A DNA stretch of 64,000 nt from Marchantia polymorpha subsp. ruderalis. Taxonomy: Eukaryota > Streptophyta > Marchantiopsida > Marchantiales > Marchantiaceae. Positions 1 to 10,437 of this stretch are shown here, piece by piece (positions within the stretch are counted from its first letter, which is position 1; the number at the start of each line of letters is the position of its first letter). The stretch covers positions 16,438,001 to 16,502,000 of the forward strand of contig AP031358.1 of assembly GCA_037833965.1 (NCBI GenBank). Reading direction: 5' to 3'. A model generated the notes under the pieces. That model was not told the DNA's origin and did not search any database. It saw nothing but the letters and a program-made list of their open reading frames with translations. The position numbers were made by a program, and so were the translations under genes.

Positions 1-85
1 CAGTCAGTGCTTGAGTGGCCGACGCGCAGTGGCGATTGTGAGAGAGAGAGCGAAAGGGAGAACGTTTGTGTGTGCAGGAAACGCA

Positions 86-1384
86 ATGTCGAAGGTCCTC
101 CAACTGCGAGTGTCTCCACTCAGGGTGCCGCAGATCGGTCTACGCGCATTTCAAGATGTGCTGATGGGGCTGAAGCTCGATTTCCTCCTGTGGGGGTGGA
201 ACTGGACATGTCCGGAGATGGTGCGCGAGTATCTGCAGGAGAGACACAAGCCCTCACGCGGATTCCGTCCACATCCAGAAAGATGGGACATTTGTGACTG
301 GGCGCAGGTGTTGGGCAGGTGTGCCGGCGAGGAAGGGTATCCTCTCTTCGAAGCCGATAGCGTGAAGGTGTCCCAGGAGGAAGAAATCTCCTACAATGAG
401 CTTTTCAAAGTTGCCAGGCATCCCAAGAACGGTTTCCGGACACGGGATTACAAAGATCGATTGCGGAGAAATGTCGCGACTGCATTGCTGCAGATATTGC
501 AGCCGACCAAGACCGCTTACATGCATGGTTGGCAGGTAGGATTTGTGGAGCTAGTGTTGTCAGGTGCTCCAGTACATTGGGCACGGCTCCTGTGGAAGGT
601 GACGCGCCAACATGCGCAAGAAGAGAGAGGGGGAACCCTCAATCATCTTTCGCCTTACCTGATTGTGTTTTATCGGGCGATGGGATGTTTGACAAATTCA
701 GAGCGGACACGGTTTCCGCTGCTGACACGGAGCTATCCAGGTAGATACTCACGGGAGGCCGAAGTAGACACGGATCCGGACGCGGAACCTGCCAGTCCGC
801 CTCCGGCTCCGCCCCCAGCAAGAGCAGCAGAAGAACGTCGAAGTGAGCGAATTCCGCAAAAGCGGAAGTGGGATGAGAGACCTGAGGACAGGCAGCCGGA
901 AGTGCCAGCTGCGCCGACTCGTAGTCGGCCCACCAACGAGCCTCACAGTCGACCAAAACAGAGGGCACGCAAAATGCCAACTAGTACTGAGGAGACCGGG
1001 CGTACTCCGGTCCGGCGGAATCCCACGCAGGAGGAGATAATCGCGCAGATTCTGGGGAAGTCGACAAATACCTCTGCGCAGAAGGCACCAATGCCTTCGG
1101 AAGAAGATGGACGGACTGACAGTCGGCCGACTACGAGTCAGGCGACTGAAGATCAACAAACGGAAGGAAGGCCGAATGAGCGGCGCGTTGAACCGGACAG
1201 CAGGCCAGAAGCAGAAGGGAGTTTGGCTGACGAGCCAACAACCCTCAGAGGGTCGTCTTCGGCGGAAGGCACTTCTGGGAAAACGCCGCCAGCAAGCAGG
1301 CCAAATGGAGTAAAGACGCGCAGGGTGTATCCGACTGCCAGTCGGACAACTGCTAGTCGGCCGACTGCGAGTCCGTCAACATAG
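86..1384 (+). CDS. N-terminal half of repetitive-family coiled-coil ORF
   Basis: The first ATG is at 86, although the frame is already open from the window edge. It encodes 432 residues before a TAG at 1382-1384. Residues 1-215 look globular and are rich in Trp, Arg and Leu. From about residue 225 the protein is a disordered Pro/Ser/Thr/Arg tail built from degenerate SRPT-like repeats. At DNA level these repeats contain the self-complementary 12-mer AGTCGGCCGACT, seen near 1122 and 1354. The same frame continues without a shift after the TAG to 2641, so this and the next entry are one interrupted ORF. I see no zinc knuckle, protease or polymerase motif. I associate this protein type with multi-copy predicted proteins of Marchantia, possibly a transposon gag-like product, but that is memory and not shown here. 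Function is unknown. A TGTGTGCAG at 68-76 could be an acceptor site, so an upstream exon outside the window is possible. Confidence 0.55.
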   Translation: MSKVLQLRVSPLRVPQIGLRAFQDVLMGLKLDFLLWGWNWTCPEMVREYLQERHKPSRGFRPHPERWDICDWAQVLGRCAGEEGYPLFEADSVKVSQEEEISYNELFKVARHPKNGFRTRDYKDRLRRNVATALLQILQPTKTAYMHGWQVGFVELVLSGAPVHWARLLWKVTRQHAQEERGGTLNHLSPYLIVFYRAMGCLTNSERTRFPLLTRSYPGRYSREAEVDTDPDAEPASPPPAPPPARAAEERRSERIPQKRKWDERPEDRQPEVPAAPTRSRPTNEPHSRPKQRARKMPTSTEETGRTPVRRNPTQEEIIAQILGKSTNTSAQKAPMPSEEDGRTDSRPTTSQATEDQQTEGRPNERRVEPDSRPEAEGSLADEPTTLRGSSSAEGTSGKTPPASRPNGVKTRRVYPTASRTTASRPTASPST

Positions 1385-2641
1385 AGTCGGCCGGATTCGC
1401 CGACTGCGAGACGGACAGGGACGGCGACAAGTGTGCGGACGCCTTCGGCGGACGCACCTTCAGCGAAGACACCTTCCGCGCAGATTGCGCCGGAAGGGCA
1501 GGCAGCAGAAGCGGGCGGTGGAAAGGTGACAAAAGTCACTGCGGCGTCGACCCCTTCGGAAACCGAAGATCGAGCCGGAACAGGGGCTCAAGCAGTGGGA
1601 TCCCCCACTGCCTTGGATATTTTAGCAAGCAGTGGAGCGGCAGTCGCAGCGGAAGCTGCTGCGCGCCACAGTTCCAGGGAGTCGCCAAGGGATTCGGTGG
1701 CGACTGAAATCCTCGAAACGGAGGATGAGACGAGCTCGGAGGAGCAGGAAGCGGATTCTGTGCAGAAAACGCCAACAGGGGTGTTGTGCGAGCAGATAGT
1801 CCCACTCCTGCGATATCTGGATCGCAAGACATCCAAGTACTCGGGTACTGGAAAACCGCAGTCTTCTGTGGAGACTATCAAGCGCAGGACGAGGAGCAAG
1901 GTGGCCACTTGGGCCTCTAGGTGCCAAGTATTGCAGGATAGGAACACTGCCCTCCGACAACACCTGGCGGTCACACAGAAGCTATACCAAACCTTGCAGC
2001 AGCAGAGGGAGGATGCGGCGACGAAAAGCCAGGCGGATGCCGAGCTAATGCGGGCAAAGATCGAGTCGGAATTGCAGGAAGAGCGGAGACAAAACCGCAT
2101 CCTAGCAGCAGAGCTTGCGCGCCAGACGCGCGCCTTAGAAGAAAGTCAAAGAATACGCAAGGAGGATGAGGAGTTGTTGCGCAACTTGCAATCCGAGTGC
2201 TCGGATTTGCGGGCGCAGTGTGCAGAAGCGGAAATGCAGCTAGCAGAGGTAGAAGGCAGCTGCCGGGCGCGAGAAGAGTGGGCGACGCGGGTGACTCACT
2301 GTCTAAAAGGATACGCCCATTGGGAGGTGGCAGCTCAAGAGAGGATCACACTCAGGGAGTTCGAGCTTCGGGCGGCGGCATTGACGGAGGGTGACAGTCG
2401 GAGTCGGCGGCGAGTAGCGAGGAAATTAGAATCCTTCTTGTCGGGTGCGCGCGACACTATGGCGCACTTAGAGTCGAAAGTGACTGCAGCCCTCCGACGC
2501 CTGGGGTTGCGCAGCCGGTCGGAAGATTGGCAGGGTAGAGATAGCGAGCGAGGTAGTCCGGCGCGCAGGAGGCGCAGCACCGGATCTGCAGAGTGCAGTA
2601 GCGTAGTTTGGTTTCGTGCAAATGTTGCGAGTAGTAGATAG
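1385..2641 (+). pseudogene. C-terminal half of the same ORF, after an in-frame TAG
   Basis: This segment directly continues the frame of 86-1384 for 418 codons and ends with a stop at 2639-2641. The first internal ATG is at 1433. It begins with more Ser/Thr/Pro repeats (SRPDSPTARR, then PSADAPSAKTPSAQ) and changes near 1790 to a long heptad-rich coiled coil, rich in Glu, Gln, Arg, Leu and Ala, up to about 2400. The end is Arg/Ser-rich. The TAG lies inside the SRPT repeat tract, so it could be one point mutation, a sequencing error or a readthrough site. Independent translation from 1433 cannot be excluded. I treat it as the broken second half of a repetitive-family ORF. No enzyme motif is visible. 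Confidence 0.5.
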
Positions 2642-3335
2642 GATAGCGTAGTGTTAGTTAGGACCTTTGAGGGTATAAAGTAGATCAAGGCGTTTTGCCT
2701 TGGGACTCTTCCAGTTCCGGAAGTGCAGATCAGGAACTCACTTTCTTGGCGTGTTTGTGCATTTTGGTCCTGGCACCACGTAGAGAAGCTGTAGCATAGC
2801 GAAGTTACCGTATGTTGTAGTTGAAGGCCTTCGGCTGAATGTTGAGAGCTAGCACCCGGTTAGAGACTTGAGTAGTGCGGATCTGCATCTGCGGGTGATT
2901 TCTGATGCTCAGAGCCGGCTGCGAGTTAGATACTTGAACGGTTCCCCCTTACTCCTTCGAGTGACATATCCTGATTGTACTCCTACGGGAAGTTTCCCCT
3001 GAATGCCAATGTGAAGTTTTATTACTTCGTGTAAGCCTTGGTTTGCCAGTTTCAGGTGTGTGTGTGTGTGTGTTGAGTGACCACGCTGTACTGTGCATCC
3101 TCCGAGCATCCTCCGAGTCGAGATCCTCCTCCGAGTCAAGCACTGCAGTATTTCTGGGAGTGACAGTCGCCTAGAATTCAAACTCTACAAAAGTCTGTTA
3201 AACGTGACACTTTTACTCTGTGTGTTGCCTCTGTCCCTGTGGGTTCGATCTTTTTACCACCATACTGCAGTTTTAGCCTTTGGTGGGTTATTACACTCCA
3301 TCCTACCACACATTAGCGTAGATTCTACTTCATCA
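2642..3335. other. Non-coding stretch between the first ORF and the Copia remnant
   Basis: No supported gene. It contains a TATAAAG at 2672-2678, a small hairpin (caaggc gtttt gccttg, about 2687-2703) and a TG dinucleotide run at 3056-3074. It may be 3' untranslated or flanking sequence of the repetitive-family ORF. I looked for a long terminal repeat starting at tgttag (about 2650) but found no convincing matching end or polypurine tract. Confidence 0.4.
3056..3074. repeat. (TG)n microsatellite
   Basis: An uninterrupted run of about nine TG units in non-coding DNA. Confidence 0.85.
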
Positions 3336-3461
3336 TGATAACAAGGTTGTGACTTAGACAAGATTGTAAATGCTCTTTTGACGGACAAGGCGAAACGTGA
3401 TAACAAGGTTGTCACTTACAACGAAGCTGTAAGTGCTCTCTTGACGGACGAGATGAAATAT
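3336..3461 (+). repeat. Diverged tandem duplication inside the Copia gag end
   Basis: The phrase gataacaaggttgt occurs at about 3337 and again at about 3400, followed in both by similar sequence up to ctcttgacggac. The unit is about 63 bp with several mismatches. The second copy translates as DNKVVTYNEAVSALLTDE, typical of Copia gag; the first carries a stop. Confidence 0.75.
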
Positions 3462-3680
3462 GAGATGTTATTATCATCTCGCGCATCCATTCCATCCTCA
3501 ATCACATCCGAGCAATATCAAAGATTTGCGGCGTATTGGATGTGTTGGAGATGTGACAAGACTAGCCACATTAAGAAGTATTGTCGGATGACAATCAAAG
3601 GTGTTGTCTCAACTCTAGTGGCAAACGTTGCTGAGTATTTTGACCTCGAGGAGGACAACATGTTCGCAAACGGACTATGA
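3378..3680 (+). pseudogene. Copia gag C-terminal fragment with zinc knuckle
   Basis: A 100-residue open fragment. It carries the VVTYNEAVSALLTDE stretch and then a retroviral-type zinc knuckle, CWRCDKTSHIKKYC, with perfect CX2CX4HX4C spacing. In an intact element this binds template RNA in the virus-like particle. Here it ends at a stop at 3678-3680, and the protease-like motif resumes in the same frame 43 bases downstream. It is the best preserved part of the element. Confidence 0.8.
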
Positions 3681-6600
3681 TGCCACAGGTTTGTACTCTT
3701 TAATTCATCAAAAATTGTTGGTGACATATGGATTGTAGACAATGCATGTTCTTATCACATTTGTTATATTAAAAACTTATATTGTATTTTCTCAAACCAA
3801 ACGGTTGGGTTCTTATGGAAAACGACCAACCTCGTAAAATTGCGGTTGTTGAATCTATAAAAATTTGCATGTTTGATGGAATCAATTGTACGTTGATCCA
3901 TGTTAGATTTATATCTAACATGAGAAAGAATCTGATCTTTCTTGGAGTGTTGGACTCACACGGCTTGAATTGGAATTCTATGCATGACGTGTTAGATGTT
4001 ACATCGTGTGATCAGAAGATTATAATTTGGGTTACAAGCACAACAATGTGTATTTGCTAGAGGTCATCACTATTTATATAGAACTTAATTTTACCAGATC
4101 TCGCCTTGAGATCTCCCCTGTATAGTATTTCAAAGTGATCGGTACATGTCTCTTCTTGATGATAAAAAGGTGTTATTGAATTTGGATAGAATTTATTTGG
4201 CATTTTGTGAGCATTGTATCATGAACAAACATCATAGGCACAAATCCATAGTTCTACGGATAATATTAGAGTATGTATATAGTGACGTTTAGGTATCATC
4301 TCTTGTTGTCTCACTCTCTAAAAGTTATATTATGTGTCTTTTCTAAATGATTACTCTATGGTAAATGGTAAATGGGATGTGGGTAAATTTTCTCATCCAC
4401 AAGTCTGTAATGTTTTCAACTTTCAAAAGGTGGCGGATCCAAGTTGAGACACAGATTGAACATAAGTTGAAATTTTTGCAATAAGATAATGGCGGCGAGT
4501 ATGCTTTTGAGTAATTTCAGAGATTTTGAACAGAGGAATCAATTACTCGCCATTTCATGACAATTTAATTTCCACAACAAAACGTTTTTTTCTGAGAGTA
4601 TTCAACTGAACAGTGTTGGAGAAGGTGCGGAGTATGTTGAACGAATTAGATAAAGCAAGTGAATTTTTGATCAAAGTTGTCAACTATGCAGATTATTTGA
4701 TAATTTTTCTCCTTCTATTGTGATCAATTTCTCAACACTGTTTGAAATGAGTCATAAACGGATGATGGATTATAATCATTTGAAAATCTTTGGTTGTACA
4801 GCTTAACCTCTTACATCCAAGGACCATATTATTCAATTAGATCCTACATCCAATAAGTATACTTTTTTTTAGATATGTTTGTGGAATGAAAGGTTACATA
4901 CGATGAGATCCAATAGTCTGTGAGGTGATTGTTAATAGGTATGTTTCTTTCAATAAATTTGGCTTATCGAAAGAGTGAAGAAGTTCTCATGCTCCCATGT
5001 TGACAAAATAAAACCTCCACTCACAGATGTTGTTGTGAGGAAGTTTGATCATTATGTAACTAATGATCTGTCACAAGAAGGAGCAATAATACATGTGGAG
5101 TAAGTTTCTAAAGAACTGAAACTAGAGTAGCATATTATTGTTGATAAGTCTATTGCAACAATATCATACGATAGAGATCAATCAAAAACGTCTACTATAA
5201 GATTGCATCGTGCTAGTAGGGCTCGTGAAAAGTTTGGTATACGGACAAATTCATTCATTCTTAAAGATCGTGACCTTTATACAAAAGATGAGGATGTATA
5301 ACGTTAATCTTAAAAGAAACTGAAATTTCTTTGTACCAGAAAGCTCAAGCTTTGGTTTACAAGTTTGATTATAATGCTACCATGGAAAGGGAGATGCATT
5401 CGTTGAGAATTAGAAGATTTTGGAGCTTGTTGAACTTCCTAGGTATCAGACACTGATTGACTCCAAGTGGATGTACAAGCTCAAGTACAATCGAGCAAGA
5501 GACGAGGCAAGATCTTTCAAAGGTAGATTGTTGTTTGAAGGTTTCACATAGAAGAAGTATGTAACTACAACAAAATTTTCTCACATATAGTAAAGTATGT
5601 TACAATTCATCTAATATGTGCCCTAGCCGCAATATTTAGTCTTGTTATGTATCAGATTGATGTGGATATAGCTTTCCTCCATAGATATTTAGAGTAGGAT
5701 ATCTACATGAGACAATTGTTTGGCTTTGAGGTCAAAGGCCAGACAAGGTTGATTTGTAGATTGTTGAAATCGATATATGAACTAAAGCAAACTCCTAGGC
5801 ATTGAACACGTGATTTGATGAGTTCATGAAGTCACTAGGATTTTTACGGAGCGTGTATGATTTTTGTGTTTACATGAAGAAGGTGAATGATGAGATATTC
5901 AATCTCATCATTTTAGTACTCTACTTTGACGACATGCTCATCTTGGCGAAGCATCAATTTGATGTTGATGAATGCAAAAGTCAGGTAAAGTATTCATTTA
6001 GTATGAAGGATATGGGAAGTCAAAGAGTATGTTAGGCATGAATATTTATAGGAATATTAAATAGAAGAAGTTATGGTTGAGTCATGACAAGTATGTTTAT
6101 CATATACTTGACAGATTCAATATATTTCAAACTCTCCATAGCTCAATCTTTTACAGATGATATGGAGAAAGTAAGAATGTTTTGTGTTCCCTATGAACAA
6201 GTTGTCGACAGTCTCATGTATTTCATAATGTGCACTAGGCTTCATATTGCTCTTGCAATGGATAAGGTAAGTATGTACATATAGAATCCAAGAAAAATTC
6301 ATCGGGAATTAGTGAAATAAATTATGATAAATCTGAAGCTTATTTTGGATTATAGCTTACTGTTTAATGGTTTATTAAACAATGTCAAATCCTGGTTTGG
6401 TTATGTTGATGTTAATTACAAACAGGATCAAGTTATAAATACATATGCAACTGGATATGTATTTACACTTGGCTGTGAAAGCTTATTAAGCTTGATAGAC
6501 TTATTGTAGAGATGAAATTGACACATGGGGTGGTAAATCTTCGTTGTGATAGCTAGAGAGCTTTACATTATCAAACAAGCAGTGTGTGATAAAATGATTG

Positions 6601-6822
6601 AATTAATCAGAATAGAGGGTAAATTTAATCCAACTAATGCGTTGAACAAATTTATTACTTTGGAAAGTAATATGCGACACTCTACTACTATGAAGTTTGT
6701 GCATGGGGAGCACAAGTAGAGTTGCTAGCATAGATACTTCAGGTTTTTTGAAAAAAATCTCCTTTATCATGTAATAGTTAAGACTTAATTCTAGTTAACT
6801 TTTGTGTAAAGACAAGCTATGT

Positions 6823-7145
6823 GTTGGATTCCCGTCTAGAACTTTTTGCGGAATAATAATATAGGTTATAGAGATTATTGTATCTTGAACACAAGTTAAG
6901 GTGAAAATTGTTGAGTTTAACTCATGCTCTAACTATTTATAGCTAGAGTAATCAACTATGTTTGATATATATACCTCAAAAATCTGCATTGTATGATAGT
7001 TACTTTCCAATAGTGTAGGAAACTCTAACTCGCGTGTTTTCTCCGTAAACATTCAAAGTTTGAACCATGTTATTATTGTGTCTACTTGTGTTTGTTTATC
7101 GAACTGTCTGGATATCATTGATGATTCTTAATTTTGACACTAACA
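6823..7145 (+). repeat. Putative 3' LTR of the Copia remnant
   Basis: It begins TGTTGGATTC and ends GACACTAACA, so the ends have the TG...CA form with short inverted TGTT/AACA tips, at the expected distance after the RNase H domain. Length is 323 bp, within the Copia range. No second copy was found upstream, so the call rests on position and terminal motifs alone. Confidence 0.55.
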
Positions 7146-9990
7146 TTTAGAAAAAATTTAAATTCAAAATTTTAAAGATAATATGAAATTTGAATACTCA
7201 ACAGAATTTCTACCTTCATTTAATCTTCAAAAAGTTTTAAATTGCAATTTTAAATCCAAACTCAAAATCATTGTTAGAAGTGTATTTTGATAAAAAAAAA
7301 TATATAATTTTTAAATTATGTATTTATACATATATCTTTATAATTCTTTTTAATAAAAAAACTCCTCATTTTTTTCATTACGCAGTTTTCAATATTATAT
7401 ATTTTTAAATACTTGTAGAAAAAAATTTTATTACAAAGATTATAGTATTAAAAAAAGTTTATTTTTATTATAAACACGTGTTGTATCATGTGCATAAAAC
7501 ATGTCTACATTGTGTGTATGAATTATAATGTAAACATTTATTTTCAATCTTTAATATAAAATAAAATAAATCAAGTATTTCCACAAAATTTCCTCATGAA
7601 AAAACAATCAATATAGATAAAAATTCCAATGATTTTTTAATTCTGAGAATCATATGATTACAATGTCATACATATGAATTTGAAAAATGAAATTTCAATG
7701 CATTTTTTAAAATGATATTTTCAATATTATTTTTATATTACGCTTATATTTTTAAATAAATTTTAATTACTGTAAAATCTTAGACATAAAAAATAATAAA
7801 TACCAATCTTTTTTATTTTTTTAAAAATTCTCTTGGAAAGTATCAATTATAGATCTAGTGATATTTTATATCTTATATTGTTATAATTACAACGTACTGC
7901 AAATACATGTGAGAAATAAGTTTTGATTACATATTTTTCCAAATGATATTATAAAGATAATTTTAAAATCAAAATTATATTTATGAAAATATTTTTTATT
8001 TAATTACAATTGTAAGACAATATAAATAATACATGTCAAGTTTTCTAAGTTTACTATGTTTTTTAAGTTCAATTAATTAAAAAATATTGGAACCATCTTG
8101 AGTTTACTCACATAAAATTTGGAAAAACCTCAACGTTAAAATCAATACATTTGTAATGATCTTAGAATGTCAGCAATTACTAACATTGATGAATTTACTA
8201 ACAAAGAATCTTCAATCTAAAAACATTATACTTTATATGAATGTACAGATAAGTTTAGGATTGTTATATTTATTTATATTGTTTTATTCCACCAGTATTC
8301 AAATTTCAAACCGTAAGCATAAATAACATAGACCATGAGCAAAAAAATTCATTATTTTTGAAATATTAACTTTAACTATGATAAATTATGCCAAAATAAC
8401 AAGAATTGTGTGAAGCAATGAAAATTCATTGCAATGAAATAACTTAGAGTGTAACCTATATGTTTTGTCATTCAAATGTGTATGCATCGTTCAATTTCAT
8501 CAGTGTTTTGATTAACTTTTAATATAGTGACTGAATGTGTAATTTTACTATTGATTTCTGAATATGCAAGCAGTTCATGATTTTTAAAGAGAGCCAATTT
8601 CATATTGAATATAAAATACAAATACTATTTTTTTATATCTATATTCAAATTCAAATTTTTCAAATCTAAAGTTAACATTTTAACACACACAAAATTGCCG
8701 AAGATTTTAATCAATATATGTAAAGTTCATGATTTTTTGCTCATGTTATCACAATGAGCATTGACATAAAAATGTGTTATTATTGAAAGTAATATTACAT
8801 GAATTTCAAATAGAATTATTATATCATGTATTAAATTAATCTAATTTATTGTAAAAAATCGAATATAAAAATAGTCATCATACATAATTTGTATACAGGT
8901 TAGTTTGCAAGATGTTCAAGCTATGTCATTGATTTAATAAATTTTTTTACAATTTTTTTATTACAAGAATTTTCATTTAATGTTTTATATTGCGAATATT
9001 TTCTTTTATTTGACTCTGATCAAGAAATGTTATGTTATTTGCATATGTAGATTCAAAACATACATCTAATGAGATCAAGCATTGACTTTAATAATATATA
9101 TTTATAGAAATTTACATGGAGATTGTTCATTTTATTGTTATTATTTGAAAAAATCATGTTCTTCTAACTATGTTATAATTTCATTATTATCAATGGATAA
9201 TTGATAATATTTATATCCAATTTATGTACAAACATCCATCGTCTCTTTTAACTCTTTGAAAATATAAAAGAAGCTTGCAGTAGTAATGACATTAGTACAT
9301 ATCCATACCAAGCAAGTGAACTCAGAAAATGAGGCATATGTTTTAGCATACTACGCTAGAAACATTAGTATACTTTACAATAAGATAATAAGCAAGATTC
9401 AACTCGTTGATATTTATTTTTCATGTACAGTTCAAAAGTAGATACATTAAGAGATAACTTAGAAAGACTCTTAATGAATTAATTAGTGAAATATGTGGAT
9501 TTAGGTCAGTATAGTATCTATATTAATCTAGATTGTAAAAGAAATGACTTAGGATACAATCGTCTCACGAGTGAAAAATAAATCATTGCGAGAGCATCCA
9601 GGAATCTCAACTAGCAGTTCTACAAAGACAATCCCAATCACAATTTCTCAACTCATAATTTGTAGATTTTAGAATTAGAGAAATCATTCATTTACATGTT
9701 CTCAGTATTATAAGTTTATGATGGTTCAATAACTATTTTGAATAGGAAAAACTTTTCAACTTGAAACTTGTAATTTCTAGTATAGGAGATACTATTCATA
9801 CATGTGATATCCGTGTAATAATATTTTGATGGTTCATTGACTATATATGATAACACAATATTTTCAACTTTTAACTTGTATTTTCTAGCATAGGAAAAAT
9901 GAATAAAACATATATTCTCTTCACAATAACAATTAGATAATTCTCCAAACCGATCAAATAATGAGCTCAATAATGAAGTAATCCAAACAG
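7146..9990. other. AT-rich island without genes
   Basis: Strongly AT-rich sequence with many A and T runs and stops in all frames. It separates the Copia remnant from the gene-like DNA starting near 10000. Apart from the duplication at 9721-9905 I see no motif. It may be old, mutated transposon DNA. Confidence 0.7.
9721..9905. repeat. Two-copy diverged tandem repeat, about 108-bp period
   Basis: The block from atggttcaataact to ctagtataggaga (about 9721-9790) recurs as atggttcattgact to ctagcataggaaa (about 9829-9898). Both share ttttcaact and aacttgtaatttctag-like phrases. It sits at the right edge of the AT-rich island. Confidence 0.7.
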
Positions 9991-10437
9991 AAGATGCTCA
10001 GGCCATGAATTTGGAAGCTGCAAATGTGCATCGCATGAATGCGGCTGTTCCTGAAGTTGAGGCCAAGTCGTCCAAGGGAACGAAATGTGATGCAGAGGCA
10101 GCTGAAGCTTGGCGTGTGGGGAAAATTAGATCGGGCGGACGGTGGATATCATGGGCAGGTGGCAAGGAGCAGACGAGCGCAGATTGGGCTTTTGTGGAAT
10201 CTGGTGGAAAACTAGGCGATGGAATCTATCGGTCGAGGCTCAGACCAGAAAGACGGTGGCAAGCTGGAAAGCTCTGAGGCCGGAATTGGGTGCCCGCGCC
10301 TCGACCATCGTTCCGTCGTCGAGGTTTCGAGCTCGCTCGTTGGAAAGACCAGCGAACTAGGGACGGGGCTCGTCGAGGGGTGGAGGGTCTAGCTCGAGAT
10401 CCATCGCTTTAGGCGAGGAGCAGGCGGATTGGCAGCC

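Larger units (their letters stand above)
3336..7145 (+). mobile_element. Decayed Ty1/Copia LTR retrotransposon, 5' end missing
   Basis: Translated fragments on the plus strand follow Copia order. They are: gag tail with a CX2CX4HX4C zinc knuckle at 3543-3584; a protease-like WIVDNACSYH around Asp 3738-3740, where the family usually has DSG/DSA or DTG/DTA; a GAG-pre-integrase block ending in FCEHCIMNKHHRHK near 4202-4245; integrase core DNGGEY near 4484-4505; reverse transcriptase blocks IDSKWMYKLK (about 5456-5490), YQIDVDIAFLH (about 5650) and the catalytic YFDDML at 5922-5939; connection domain SLMYFIMCTR near 6210; and an RNase H/end motif NPTNALNKF near 6630. Stops and frameshifts occur throughout, so it cannot encode an active polyprotein. 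A 3' LTR candidate lies at 6823-7145. No 5' LTR or primer-binding site was seen; the left boundary begins in a short duplicated gag segment. Confidence 0.9.

Noticed and set aside
2650..3310. Possible LTR starting tgttag after the first ORF
   Set aside because: No matching terminal sequence, polypurine tract or second copy was found.
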